This document shows, piece after piece, positions 54,841 through 64,000 of a stretch of 64,000 nt of DNA. The position numbers and the translations under genes were made by a program. The stretch covers positions 2,257,501-2,321,500 of the forward strand of contig NZ_CP041969.1 of assembly GCF_014107495.1 (NCBI RefSeq). The letters are read 5' to 3'. Every line of letters starts with the position of its first letter. Position 1 is the first letter of the stretch. The notes under the pieces were generated by a model. It was given only the letters and a program-made list of their open reading frames with translations. It was not told where the DNA came from and searched no databases. Source of the stretch: Cohnella cholangitidis (GTDB lineage: Bacteria > Bacillota > Bacilli > Paenibacillales > Paenibacillaceae).

Positions 54841-55761
54841 TTATTGGATTTGCCTCTCGTCGTGGAACCCTTCCCCCAGCACCTCGGCCGCGTTCGTAAT
54901 GATCACGAAAGCATCCGGGTCCACGTCGCGGACAAGCAGCTTCAGCCTTACCACTTCGTTCTGCCCCACTACGGCGAGCAAGACGGGACGCTCGTCTCCG
55001 GTATACCCGCCTACCCCTTGCAGCTTGGTCAATCCCCGATCCAATTCATGTAAAATCGCATTCGATACTTGCTCGGGGTGTTTGGAAATAATAAACGCGG
55101 CCTTGGAGTTCTCGAAACCGGTCTGGATGAGATCGATCGTTTTGCTGGTCGCGAACAAACCGATGAGCGCGTACAAGGCATTCTCTAACGAAATGAATAA
55201 CCCGGCGCAGAGGATAACGAGCCCATCCAATATGGCTACCGCAAGCCCCAGACGGATCCCGATTACGCGATGAATGATTTGCGCCGCAGCGGCCAACCCT
55301 CCGGTCGACCCCCTTCCCCGGAACACGAGTCCAAGCCCTAACCCGACGCCCAATCCGCCATACAGCGAACCGAGGAGCGGATCGTGAGTCGGCGGCGTCC
55401 AATGCGATGTTAACAGCACGAATAAAGGCAAGACAACTGAACCTACCGCGGTCTTAACCGCAAAAGGCTTACCTAAGACGACGACTCCCGCAATGAAAAA
55501 AGGAATGTTGAGCGCCCATTGCGAAAGCGCAGGCGGGATATCCGCTAACGTATCGAGAATAACGGATATTCCCGATACTCCTCCGGATGCGATCTGGTTA
55601 GGCAACAGGAATAGATTAAAGCTGGCTGCGACGAAAAACGATCCGACCAGCATAAGAATATAACTAAATACCGTTCTCGTGCGAGACGAGAACCGGGATT
55701 TCGTTCTGCGATTGTTGGATATCGTAGGGATAGACCGAGTTTGATTATCGTTAGTAGTCAT
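54841..55761 (-). CDS. YitT-family (DUF161/DUF2179) membrane protein
   Basis: 306 residues. Start set at ATG 55761 with GAGGAAC upstream; the frame extends to 55806 without a ribosome site. A polar basic N-terminus is followed by five or six helices with the family segment FNLFLLPNQIASGGVSGISVIL. A C-terminal soluble DUF2179 domain (~215-300) contains GLTKLQGVGGYTGDERPVLL. The family is common in Firmicutes with many paralogues; function is not established. It shares the intergenic region with the arg promoter and is on the same strand, ending about 25 bases before the ARG boxes. It starts just after the end of the anchored unknown gene at 55807. Confidence 0.9.
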   Translation of the reverse strand: MTTNDNQTRSIPTISNNRRTKSRFSSRTRTVFSYILMLVGSFFVAASFNLFLLPNQIASGGVSGISVILDTLADIPPALSQWALNIPFFIAGVVVLGKPFAVKTAVGSVVLPLFVLLTSHWTPPTHDPLLGSLYGGLGVGLGLGLVFRGRGSTGGLAAAAQIIHRVIGIRLGLAVAILDGLVILCAGLFISLENALYALIGLFATSKTIDLIQTGFENSKAAFIISKHPEQVSNAILHELDRGLTKLQGVGGYTGDERPVLLAVVGQNEVVRLKLLVRDVDPDAFVIITNAAEVLGEGFHDERQIQ

Positions 55762-55806
55762 GGATGTTCCTCTTTTCCCGTAATATTCCGTATAAATCAG
55801 GGACAA

Positions 55807-56607
55807 CTATGCTCTACATCTGTCGCACCCTGCAAATACTTTGATTGAGCCTATTTCTCTGGAAAATTCTCTTCCCAGCAATGCTCCTTCGAAGGAAATT
55901 TGCTTTTGATCTCCCGGTCTGATCCTTTCGGGCTTGAAGGTAATATGCGTTTCGTTATCTCCACCTATCAACTTGCCGTTACGATCGTAGAAGAAGACGA
56001 CAAACTGGAGCTCGGATGTGTCTACGTTAATTGAAGAAGGATTCTCGAAAGTGGCATCTATCGCTAAAACGGTATTCCCGGGATCCGCATCCTCGAATCG
56101 ATAACTCAAACTTAGTGTATCCAGATTTGTATAGGGCACAAATACTCCTTCGTCTTTGTACACTTCGAAAGTAGTCTCGCTAGAACCATAATCTTCGCGG
56201 AAGGAAATCTCGCTGAGGTAATCCGTGCCGGCGATGTGAACGACTTCTCCTGGCGCAACCGTGCGACGTGGTACGAGTCCAAACATTTCATTCGAAGAGA
56301 TTGAGGAGTTGGATGTATCATAAGCGTCGTTTTTTACCTCGCCGATAATCACCGGAAAATCGTGCGGATTGGTTATTGTTATGGCTTTTGTTAAATAAAC
56401 GGTTTCGCTTTCGCCCGGAGGCGTTTCCCCGACGCTAGTATATCCATAAATGCTCTCGGCTTGCTCCAATATTTCCACCGTAGGTTTAACTTCGACTACG
56501 GGAACCGTTTTCGGCTTCACTTCGCCGTTCTTCGTATTCCACACGTAAATAATCGCTATCACGATAACCGCAACCAGAAATAAATTAAATCTCCAAACCT
56601 TAGCCAT
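55807..56607 (-). CDS. Membrane-anchored extracellular protein of unknown function
   Basis: 266 residues: one N-terminal membrane helix (FNLFLVAVIVIAIIYVW, ~7-23), then an all-beta exterior region. The C-terminal ~90 residues look like an FxLYD/DUF4352-type beta sandwich (LQFVVFFYDRNGKLIGG; ERIRPGDQKQISFEG). The chain ends with a CDRC motif (FAGCDRCRA), two cysteines that might bind metal or form a disulfide. Its stop is 45 bases before the YitT start, so the two probably share a transcript. I do not recognise a specific family. Confidence 0.72.
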   Translation of the reverse strand: MAKVWRFNLFLVAVIVIAIIYVWNTKNGEVKPKTVPVVEVKPTVEILEQAESIYGYTSVGETPPGESETVYLTKAITITNPHDFPVIIGEVKNDAYDTSNSSISSNEMFGLVPRRTVAPGEVVHIAGTDYLSEISFREDYGSSETTFEVYKDEGVFVPYTNLDTLSLSYRFEDADPGNTVLAIDATFENPSSINVDTSELQFVVFFYDRNGKLIGGDNETHITFKPERIRPGDQKQISFEGALLGREFSREIGSIKVFAGCDRCRA

Positions 56608-56708
56608 GTAAAATCCCTCGATTTCTCTTGATGTAATTTCTCCTATTCATTTATAGACGCTAATGATGATCAAGTAAAGAATCTCCAGCTCCAACGTGCC
56701 AAATCATG

Positions 56709-56744
56709 AAAAAAACTTCCTACACCTATTCGATGTAAGAAGTC
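56709..56744 (-). terminator. prfB terminator
   Basis: Minus strand ACTTCTTACAT pairs with GTGTAGGAAGT (one mismatch), followed by seven T. Confidence 0.82.
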
Positions 56745-56763
56745 TTTTCGGACTACCATGCGA

Positions 56764-57883
56764 TTATTGCACTTCTTGCTTGATTTGGTTGCGTAAATAT
56801 CCGTCGATAAAGGAATCCAAATCTCCGTCCATAACGGCGCCTATGTTGCCTGTCTCCACAGAAGTACGGTGATCTTTGACCATGCTGTAAGGGTGGAATA
56901 CGTAAGAGCGGATCTGGCTGCCCCACGCAATGTCCATCTGTTCCCCGCGCACCTCGGCCAATTCCTTTTGTTGCTCTTGGATTTTCAGTTCATAGAGCTT
57001 GGACTGGAGCATCTTCATCGCTTTCTCGCGGTTCTGAATCTGGGAGCGCTGCGTCTGGCAAGCTACGACGATCCCCGTCGGCAAGTGCGTAATCCGAATG
57101 GCCGAATCCGTCTTGTTGACGTGTTGTCCGCCCGCTCCGCTAGAGCGGTACGTGTCGACTCGCAAATCCTCAGGGCGAATGTCGATTTCGATTTCATCGT
57201 TGATCTCCGGAACGACGTCGCAAGATACGAACGAAGTGTGTCTTCTGCCCGAAGCATCGAACGGAGAGATCCGCACGAGCCGGTGAACGCCCTTCTCCGC
57301 CTTAAGATAGCCGTAAGCGTTATGTCCTTTGACAAGGATCGTAACGCTCTTGATACCCGCTTCGTCGCCTGGCAGGTAGTCGAGCAGTTCAACCTTGAAG
57401 CCGCGCTTCTCAGCCCATCTCGTATACATCCGGTACAGCATTTGAGCCCAATCCTGCGATTCGGTTCCGCCGGCGCCGGGATGAAGCTCCAGAATGGCGT
57501 CCAGCTTGTCGTACGGCTGGTTCAACAGCAGTTGAAGCTCGAAGGAGTCGACCTTGCCGGATAAGCCTTTGACGTTCTCCGTCCATTCTTCAACCATTGC
57601 TTCGTCCGGCTCTTCTTCGAGAATCTCAAGCATATCCGTCAAGTCCCGGCATTCGCTCTCCAGGCCCTCGAATTGATCGACGACCGCCTTGATCGCGTTC
57701 ATCTCGCCGATGATAGCTTGAGCTTTCTCGTTATCGTCCCAGAAGTTCGGGTCGCTCATCTTGACCTCGTAGTTCTCGATCTGTTCTTTCTTCAGATCTA
57801 AGTCAAAGAGACCCCCTGAGTTGCTGAAGTCGCTTCGCGTTCCCGCGAAGATCTTGCTTAACGGATATATCTAGTTCGAACAT
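56764..57883 (-). CDS. prfB: Peptide chain release factor 2, with programmed +1 frameshift
   Basis: Recognises UAA and UGA stop codons. A short first frame from ATG 57883 (GAGGTG upstream) gives 26 codons ending LRGSL and meets an in-frame TGA at 57805-57803. The site reads AGGGGGT-CTT-TGA-C: the internal ribosome-site-like AGGGGG and slippery CTT are the classical RF2 autoregulatory frameshift. Skipping one base continues as [13 protein letters not shown] and on to [14 protein letters not shown]. The codon-recognition tripeptide SPF ([10 protein letters not shown]) and the catalytic GGQ ([13 protein letters not shown]) are both present. Total 372 residues. Low RF2 lets ribosomes pause on TGA and shift, raising RF2. 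Follows secA, as in Bacillus. Confidence 0.97.
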
Positions 57884-57935
57884 GTTGAAATCACCTCATA
57901 AAATCTTGTGCAAGCGCTATGAACGTCGCCTTGCG

Positions 57936-60449
<2,514 letters not shown>

Positions 60450-60543
60450 ATAGGATGTACCCCTCTCTCTCACGGGTCTAACAACATCTTCTCATTTTAT
60501 CAGTTTGGAGTATAGGGAGCAAGGAAGGGTATCTGGAAATCGC

Positions 60544-60572
60544 AAAAAGACCCCGGCTGCTAACAGCCGAGG
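60544..60572 (-). terminator. hpf terminator
   Basis: Minus strand CCTCGGCTG/CAGCCGGGG (one G-T pair), TTAG loop, then TCTTTTTG; 15 bases after the hpf stop. Confidence 0.85.
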
Positions 60573-60586
60573 CTACTTATTATTGT

Positions 60587-61150
60587 TTATTCAGCGGCTT
60601 CGATTAATCCGTATTTCCCATCGTTCCGACGATACACGACACTTACTTCTTTGGTGTCCGTGTTCGCGAATACATAGAAATTGTGCCCTACTAGATTCAT
60701 CTGAAGAATCGCTTCCTCGACATCCATCGGCTTCAAGTTGAAGCGTTTCGTCCGAACGAGCTCCAGATCGTCTTCTTCATCTCTAGTGAGTGTCGTTACG
60801 CCATTCCCGTTGCCGAAGTCTTCCTTAAAGAGCGCTCTAGCCGATCCGGCTTCGCGGAAATTGCGGTTGATTTTCGTTTTGTGTTTGCGGATTTGCCTTT
60901 CCAGTTTGTCCACTACAAAGTCAATCGACGCATACATGTCATCTCTCTTCTCTTCGGCGCGCAGCAGCGCTCCTGGAAGAGGGATCGTAACCTCGATAGC
61001 CTGGTGGCCTTTCGTGACGCTTAGGGTTACGTTTACATCGGATTGGGGAGGTGCTTCAAAATACCGCTCCAGGCGACTCAGCTTCTTCTCAACGTACTCA
61101 CGCAAAGCATCTGTTACTTCCATACGTTGACCACGAATGTTGTATTTCAT
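60587..61150 (-). CDS. hpf: Long-form ribosome hibernation promoting factor
   Basis: 187 residues. The N-terminal S30AE domain (MKYNIRGQRMEVTDALREYVEKKL) binds the 30S decoding region. A linker of about 30 residues and the C-terminal dimerisation domain (VRTKRFNLKPMDVEEAILQM, then LVGHNFYVF) make it the long form that joins ribosomes into 100S dimers in stationary phase. AAGGAGGAG precedes ATG. It has its own terminator before secA. In Bacillus the gene is under general-stress and stringent control; I could not see a clear sigma-B promoter here. Confidence 0.96.
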   Translation of the reverse strand: MKYNIRGQRMEVTDALREYVEKKLSRLERYFEAPPQSDVNVTLSVTKGHQAIEVTIPLPGALLRAEEKRDDMYASIDFVVDKLERQIRKHKTKINRNFREAGSARALFKEDFGNGNGVTTLTRDEEDDLELVRTKRFNLKPMDVEEAILQMNLVGHNFYVFANTDTKEVSVVYRRNDGKYGLIEAAE

Positions 61151-61274
61151 GGGGCACTCCTCCTTTGCATGAATCTATGATAACACACTCTGGGCAGCTG
61201 TTTCAAAACATTCCGCAAATAATTTTGAATTTTTAGATAATTTGGCTTATTTGATATAAATTAAGATTCGAGAA

Positions 61275-61301
61275 ATAAAAAACCCCGGATTTCTCCAGGG
61301 T
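61275..61301 (-). terminator. Cold-shock gene terminator
   Basis: Minus strand ACCCTGG/CCGGGGT, AGAAAT loop, then TTTTTTATTT; about 70 bases after the stop at 61373. Confidence 0.75.
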
Positions 61302-61372
61302 AGCGTGGCAATTTCATTACTACATGTAACCCACATCTTGTATGATTGTTCGACGCAGACGCGCCGGTATGA

Positions 61373-61570
61373 TTACACTCTTGTAACGTTAGCTGCTTGA
61401 GGACCTCTTGCGCCTTGAACGATGTCAAATTCAACCGTTTGGCCTTCTTCAAGAGCTTTGTAGCCGTCCATTTGAATAGCGGAGAAGTGAACGAACACGT
61501 CGCCACCTTGCTCTGTTTCAATGAAACCGTAACCTTTTTCCGCGTTGAACCATTTTACTTTACCTTGCAT
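61373..61570 (-). CDS. Cold-shock protein (CspB/CspD type)
   Basis: 65-residue single OB-fold RNA chaperone. Both nucleic-acid-binding motifs are present: RNP1 KGYGFIET and RNP2 VFVHFSAI; the opening [16 protein letters not shown] is diagnostic. The region 61571-61711 upstream is a gene-free leader of about 140 bases; long leaders of this kind often act as thermosensors in csp mRNAs, but I did not identify a specific cold-box. Transcribed alone. Several csp paralogues usually exist, so I give no letter. Confidence 0.95.
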   Translation of the reverse strand: MQGKVKWFNAEKGYGFIETEQGGDVFVHFSAIQMDGYKALEEGQTVEFDIVQGARGPQAANVTRV

Positions 61571-61711
61571 GTGTTAAACATTCCCTTCATATTCAAATGA
61601 CGTTAGACGTAAGCATTTGTGCCTAGCCCACATTTCGAATATAACATCAGGTAAAGATTGGTGTCAACGATTTTTTGTAAGCGGTGTCATGGTGCATTCC
61701 TTCGAAGACTG

Positions 61712-62851
61712 CTAGCACTTTTCAATCCAAATGCTTCCGCCGCCGAGCAGACTACCCGGAGGAATCAACTCGCTATAAAACTTTGCGTGGTGCAGACTAA
61801 GGTAATGGTTCCACAACTTAATCTTGTACGATTCATTAAACTGCAAAAATGCCCGCAAAATGTATGATTCATTCCACGCTCTTCCTTCATAAATCCATGT
61901 CGCCGGCAACTCGAAAGGATAGAATATGTCATGAAAGTGAATGAAAACTCCCGCTTTCAAGCGTGGCAATATGTCGAAAATCAATCTATTTACATCGCTA
62001 CCGATTTTGGACACATGGGAGCTATCGATAAACAATATATCTCCCGCCTCAAGCTCATCGAACAAGGCTATGTCCACATCTTGAAGTTTCTCTGCTACGA
62101 TTCGCTGACGTTCTTCTTCCGAGCTCAACAAGGAAAGCAGTCGATCGGGGTACGGCTCGATAAAAGTACAATTCACGTTGCCGTTGCAAAACATAGAATT
62201 GGTATCTAGCATAACAGCAGATGAATATCCAGAACCTACCTCTATAATTCTGCGTGGCTTCACGTGCCTAATTATTCCGTATAAACAGAAAGCATCTGCC
62301 AATCCAAAATAAAGGTTATCGCCGACGTATCGCAGCCCATTGTTACCGTTCCCACCTACATACGGGAATTCTCTGATATAAACGCTAATCGCTCGCAAAA
62401 ACGATAATTGATCGGCCACATTCAAGTCTATGCCAGGCAACTCCGATCGGGTACGATCGAACAATTCGCTCTCCCTGGCTCTAATCTCTTGATTCGAAGG
62501 ATATGGAGAATAATAATGCCCATCCTCATACAAACGAAAATAACCGGCGAGAAAGCTTAAATCTTTAATAAAGAAATATTGTCGCCCTTCTTGAAAACCT
62601 AGATTATTCAATTGCGAAGAAATCTGGTTTGCATATGAACTAGCAATCAGTACGGCCAGATGATCCGGGTTTTCCTTAAGCAGAGTTTCGGGGCTCTCTA
62701 TTTTCTTTCCATTAAACTCCGAGCCCCACTTGTTCGAATCGTTATCTACAAAATACTCTACGTTTAACTCTGGAAACGAATCACACAGCTTGTCGGCGTA
62801 ACTGCCAGTACCAAAAATTATGATTTTTTTGCTAGTCGTCTCGTTCATCAT
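61712..62851 (-). CDS. SAM-dependent methyltransferase with N-terminal nucleotide-binding domain
   Basis: Start set near ATG 62851, one base after the stop of the aminotransferase gene, with GAGGAG 11 bases upstream (a GTG at 62863 and an ATG at 62848 are alternatives). Residues ~5-95 form a small Rossmann-like domain (KKIIIFGTGSYADKLCDSFP; VEYFVDNDSNKWG), as in some sugar-modifying enzymes. Residues ~185-330 are a class I methyltransferase of the Methyltransf_24 type: motif I RRIIEVGSGYSSAVML, acidic FIEPYPDRL and LFIDSSHVSKIGSDVN. Coupling to a PseC-like gene suggests modification of a nonulosonic acid or of a flagellar/surface glycan. Target unknown. Confidence 0.78.
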   Translation of the reverse strand: MMNETTSKKIIIFGTGSYADKLCDSFPELNVEYFVDNDSNKWGSEFNGKKIESPETLLKENPDHLAVLIASSYANQISSQLNNLGFQEGRQYFFIKDLSFLAGYFRLYEDGHYYSPYPSNQEIRARESELFDRTRSELPGIDLNVADQLSFLRAISVYIREFPYVGGNGNNGLRYVGDNLYFGLADAFCLYGIIRHVKPRRIIEVGSGYSSAVMLDTNSMFCNGNVNCTFIEPYPDRLLSLLSSEEERQRIVAEKLQDVDIALFDELEAGDILFIDSSHVSKIGSDVNRLIFDILPRLKAGVFIHFHDIFYPFELPATWIYEGRAWNESYILRAFLQFNESYKIKLWNHYLSLHHAKFYSELIPPGSLLGGGSIWIEKC

Positions 62852-62852
62852 C

Positions 62853-64000
62853 TCACATTCCACTCCTCAATTGCTGCGCCACCTGAAGAACAGACTGTAT
62901 CACGTCTTCCACGTCCTGATCGGACATCTGGGGAAATAGCGGCAACGTCATGGCAGTACGATAGAAGTGTTCTGCATTGGGATATTCTTCACGATCATAG
63001 CCCAGTTTCCGGTAATAAGGTTGACGATAGATCGGAATATAATGGACATGTACTCCGATGTTCATCGAACGCAATAGCTCGAACGCGCGGTCTCTCCCTC
63101 CCATAACGAGCCCTTCATCCCATCTCACAACGTATAAATGCCAGCTGGAATCCGCCTGCGGAAGTTGATAAGGAATCGTGAGACCGGGAATATTCGAAAA
63201 GGCTCGGTCGTACGCTTCTGCGATTTCCCTTCTTCGTTGGATCAAACGGTCAAGCTTATGGACTTGGGAAGCCCCTAGAGCGGCCTGAATATCGGTCATC
63301 CGGTAATTGTAACCCAACTCATGCATCTCGTAGTACCACGGACCGTCGTTCCGCTCTAGTAACTCGGGATCTCTAGTCATTCCATGACTTCTAAACATAA
63401 GAAGACGATCGCGGTATTGTTCGTTATCCGTAACGATCACACCGCCTTCGCCAGTTGTAATATGCTTCACTGGATGAAAGCTGAACATCGTCATGTCGGC
63501 CAGCGATCCTACTCTTCTGTCCGCGTAAGTAGCACCTAGAGAATGAGCCGCGTCCTGGATCAACACAAGGCCGTGATCATGAGCAAGCGTCGACAGACGG
63601 TCGGTTTCGGTCGGTTGACCCGAAAAATCAACCGCGATGATCGCCTTCGTTCTCTGCGTAATCTTCTTGGCGGCTCCGTCGGGATCGATGTTATAAGTAT
63701 CGGAGCGAATATCCGCAAAAACAGGAGCGCCTCCGCAATATAACACACAATTGCTGCTAGCAAGGAAAGTGATCGGAGTCGTGATAACTTCATCACCAGG
63801 GCCAATTCCAGCAGCATAACATGCTCCATGCAATGCCGCGGTGCCGTTGCTAAAGGCGACCGCATACTTCGCGCCCGAGTATTCGGCGATCGCTCGCTCG
63901 AACTTGTCGATAGCGGGTCCTTGGGTTATGTAAGGACTTCTTAGCACCTGTATGACAGCCTCGATATCGTCTTCGTCAATCATTTGTTTGCCGTAGGGAA
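62853..64000 (-). CDS. pseC: DegT/DnrJ/EryC1 aminotransferase, PseC-like (5' end beyond window)
   Basis: PLP-dependent sugar aminotransferase. The frame is open past the ATG at 63983 to the window edge (PYGKQMIDEDDIEAV), and PYGKQ is how PseC-type proteins usually begin, so the true start lies just outside. Features: the TQGPAIDKFE opening, SNGTAALHGACYAAGIGPGDEV for PLP phosphate, QDAAHSLGATY with the cofactor Asp, and MFSFHPVKHITTGEGG with the Schiff-base Lys. This last segment is characteristic of PseC, which makes UDP-4-amino-4,6-dideoxy-AltNAc in pseudaminic-acid synthesis, used on flagella. Other DegT subfamilies are close, so the exact substrate is inferred. Confidence 0.82.
   Translation of the reverse strand, partial: PYGKQMIDEDDIEAVIQVLRSPYITQGPAIDKFERAIAEYSGAKYAVAFSNGTAALHGACYAAGIGPGDEVITTPITFLASSNCVLYCGGAPVFADIRSDTYNIDPDGAAKKITQRTKAIIAVDFSGQPTETDRLSTLAHDHGLVLIQDAAHSLGATYADRRVGSLADMTMFSFHPVKHITTGEGGVIVTDNEQYRDRLLMFRSHGMTRDPELLERNDGPWYYEMHELGYNYRMTDIQAALGASQVHKLDRLIQRRREIAEAYDRAFSNIPGLTIPYQLPQADSSWHLYVVRWDEGLVMGGRDRAFELLRSMNIGVHVHYIPIYRQPYYRKLGYDREEYPNAEHFYRTAMTLPLFPQMSDQDVEDVIQSVLQVAQQLRSGM

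Noticed and set aside
56764..57759. prfB starting at the internal ATG (MSDPNFW)
   Set aside because: The upstream 26 codons, the TGA and the AGGGGG-CTT-TGA frameshift site show that the gene starts at 57883.

Overview
The window looks like chromosome of a spore-former-type Firmicute of the Paenibacillaceae (Paenibacillus/Cohnella-like), moderately GC-rich. This rests on gene order (pcrB-pcrA-ligA; hpf-secA-prfB; ftsE-ftsX-M23-ctpB-minJ; argCJBDFGH), strong AGGAGG-type ribosome sites, VanW/G5 and stalk-domain exported proteins, and a meso-DAP dehydrogenase. It is mostly core housekeeping DNA with two insertion sequences and two arrays of 51-bp repeats. No rRNA, tRNA, CRISPR array or prophage was seen.

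Layout. 1-2.7 kb: end of a membrane protein gene, then a large PQQ-propeller lipoprotein. 2.9-3.2 kb: repeat array A. 3.2-8.4 kb: ligA, pcrA, pcrB. 8.7-10.9 kb: galU and UDP-glucose dehydrogenase (UDP-glucuronate supply). 11-16.2 kb: a double U32 'peptidase', small ORFs and a siroheme nitrite/sulfite reductase. 16.2-17.8 kb: an IS1182-type element lodged in the reductase's terminator. 17.9-21.7 kb: a 50-aa protein, an exported helical protein, a propeller lipoprotein and a LuxR-type STAND ATPase. 21.8-24 kb: ilvBN. 24-30.4 kb: uvrA, ddh, uvrB. 30.6-32.7 kb: a YdjI/YdjG-like SPFH and zinc-ribbon pair. 32.8-34.5 kb: array B, split by an IS3-family element. 34.6-37.3 kb: an SdpR/SdpI-like pair and an exported esterase. 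37.3-38.2 kb: a YkkCD exporter pair behind a guanidine-I riboswitch. 38.3-44.4 kb: the division and wall-hydrolase locus. 44.7-46.2 kb: a VanW protein. 46.2-54.8 kb: the complete ornithine/arginine operon from argC to argH. 54.8-61.6 kb: YitT, an anchored unknown protein, prfB with its programmed frameshift, secA, hpf and a cold-shock protein. 61.7-64 kb: a methyltransferase and a PseC-like aminotransferase running off the window.

How things fit together. Both uvrA and uvrB have a sigma-A promoter carrying the same 15-base LexA-like box at the start point, so they form an SOS regulon pair although ddh separates them. The arg operon has a consensus promoter covered by two 18-bp ARG boxes. The SdpR-like repressor has a perfect 11-bp inverted repeat over its own -10. 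The SMR exporter pair is read through a guanidine-sensing leader.

Main cautions and oddities. Three conserved genes (uvrA, uvrB, vanW) each appear to lack one G/C base and are split. This is either real loss of nucleotide-excision repair or assembly indels; the recurrence of the same error type makes assembly error a serious possibility. Both insertion sequences carry classic -1 slippery sites. The two 51-bp arrays differ in sequence but share unit length, hairpin position and a CCGTTATTYCG core, and are the least explained structure here. I found no clear candidate for a wholly new multi-gene system.
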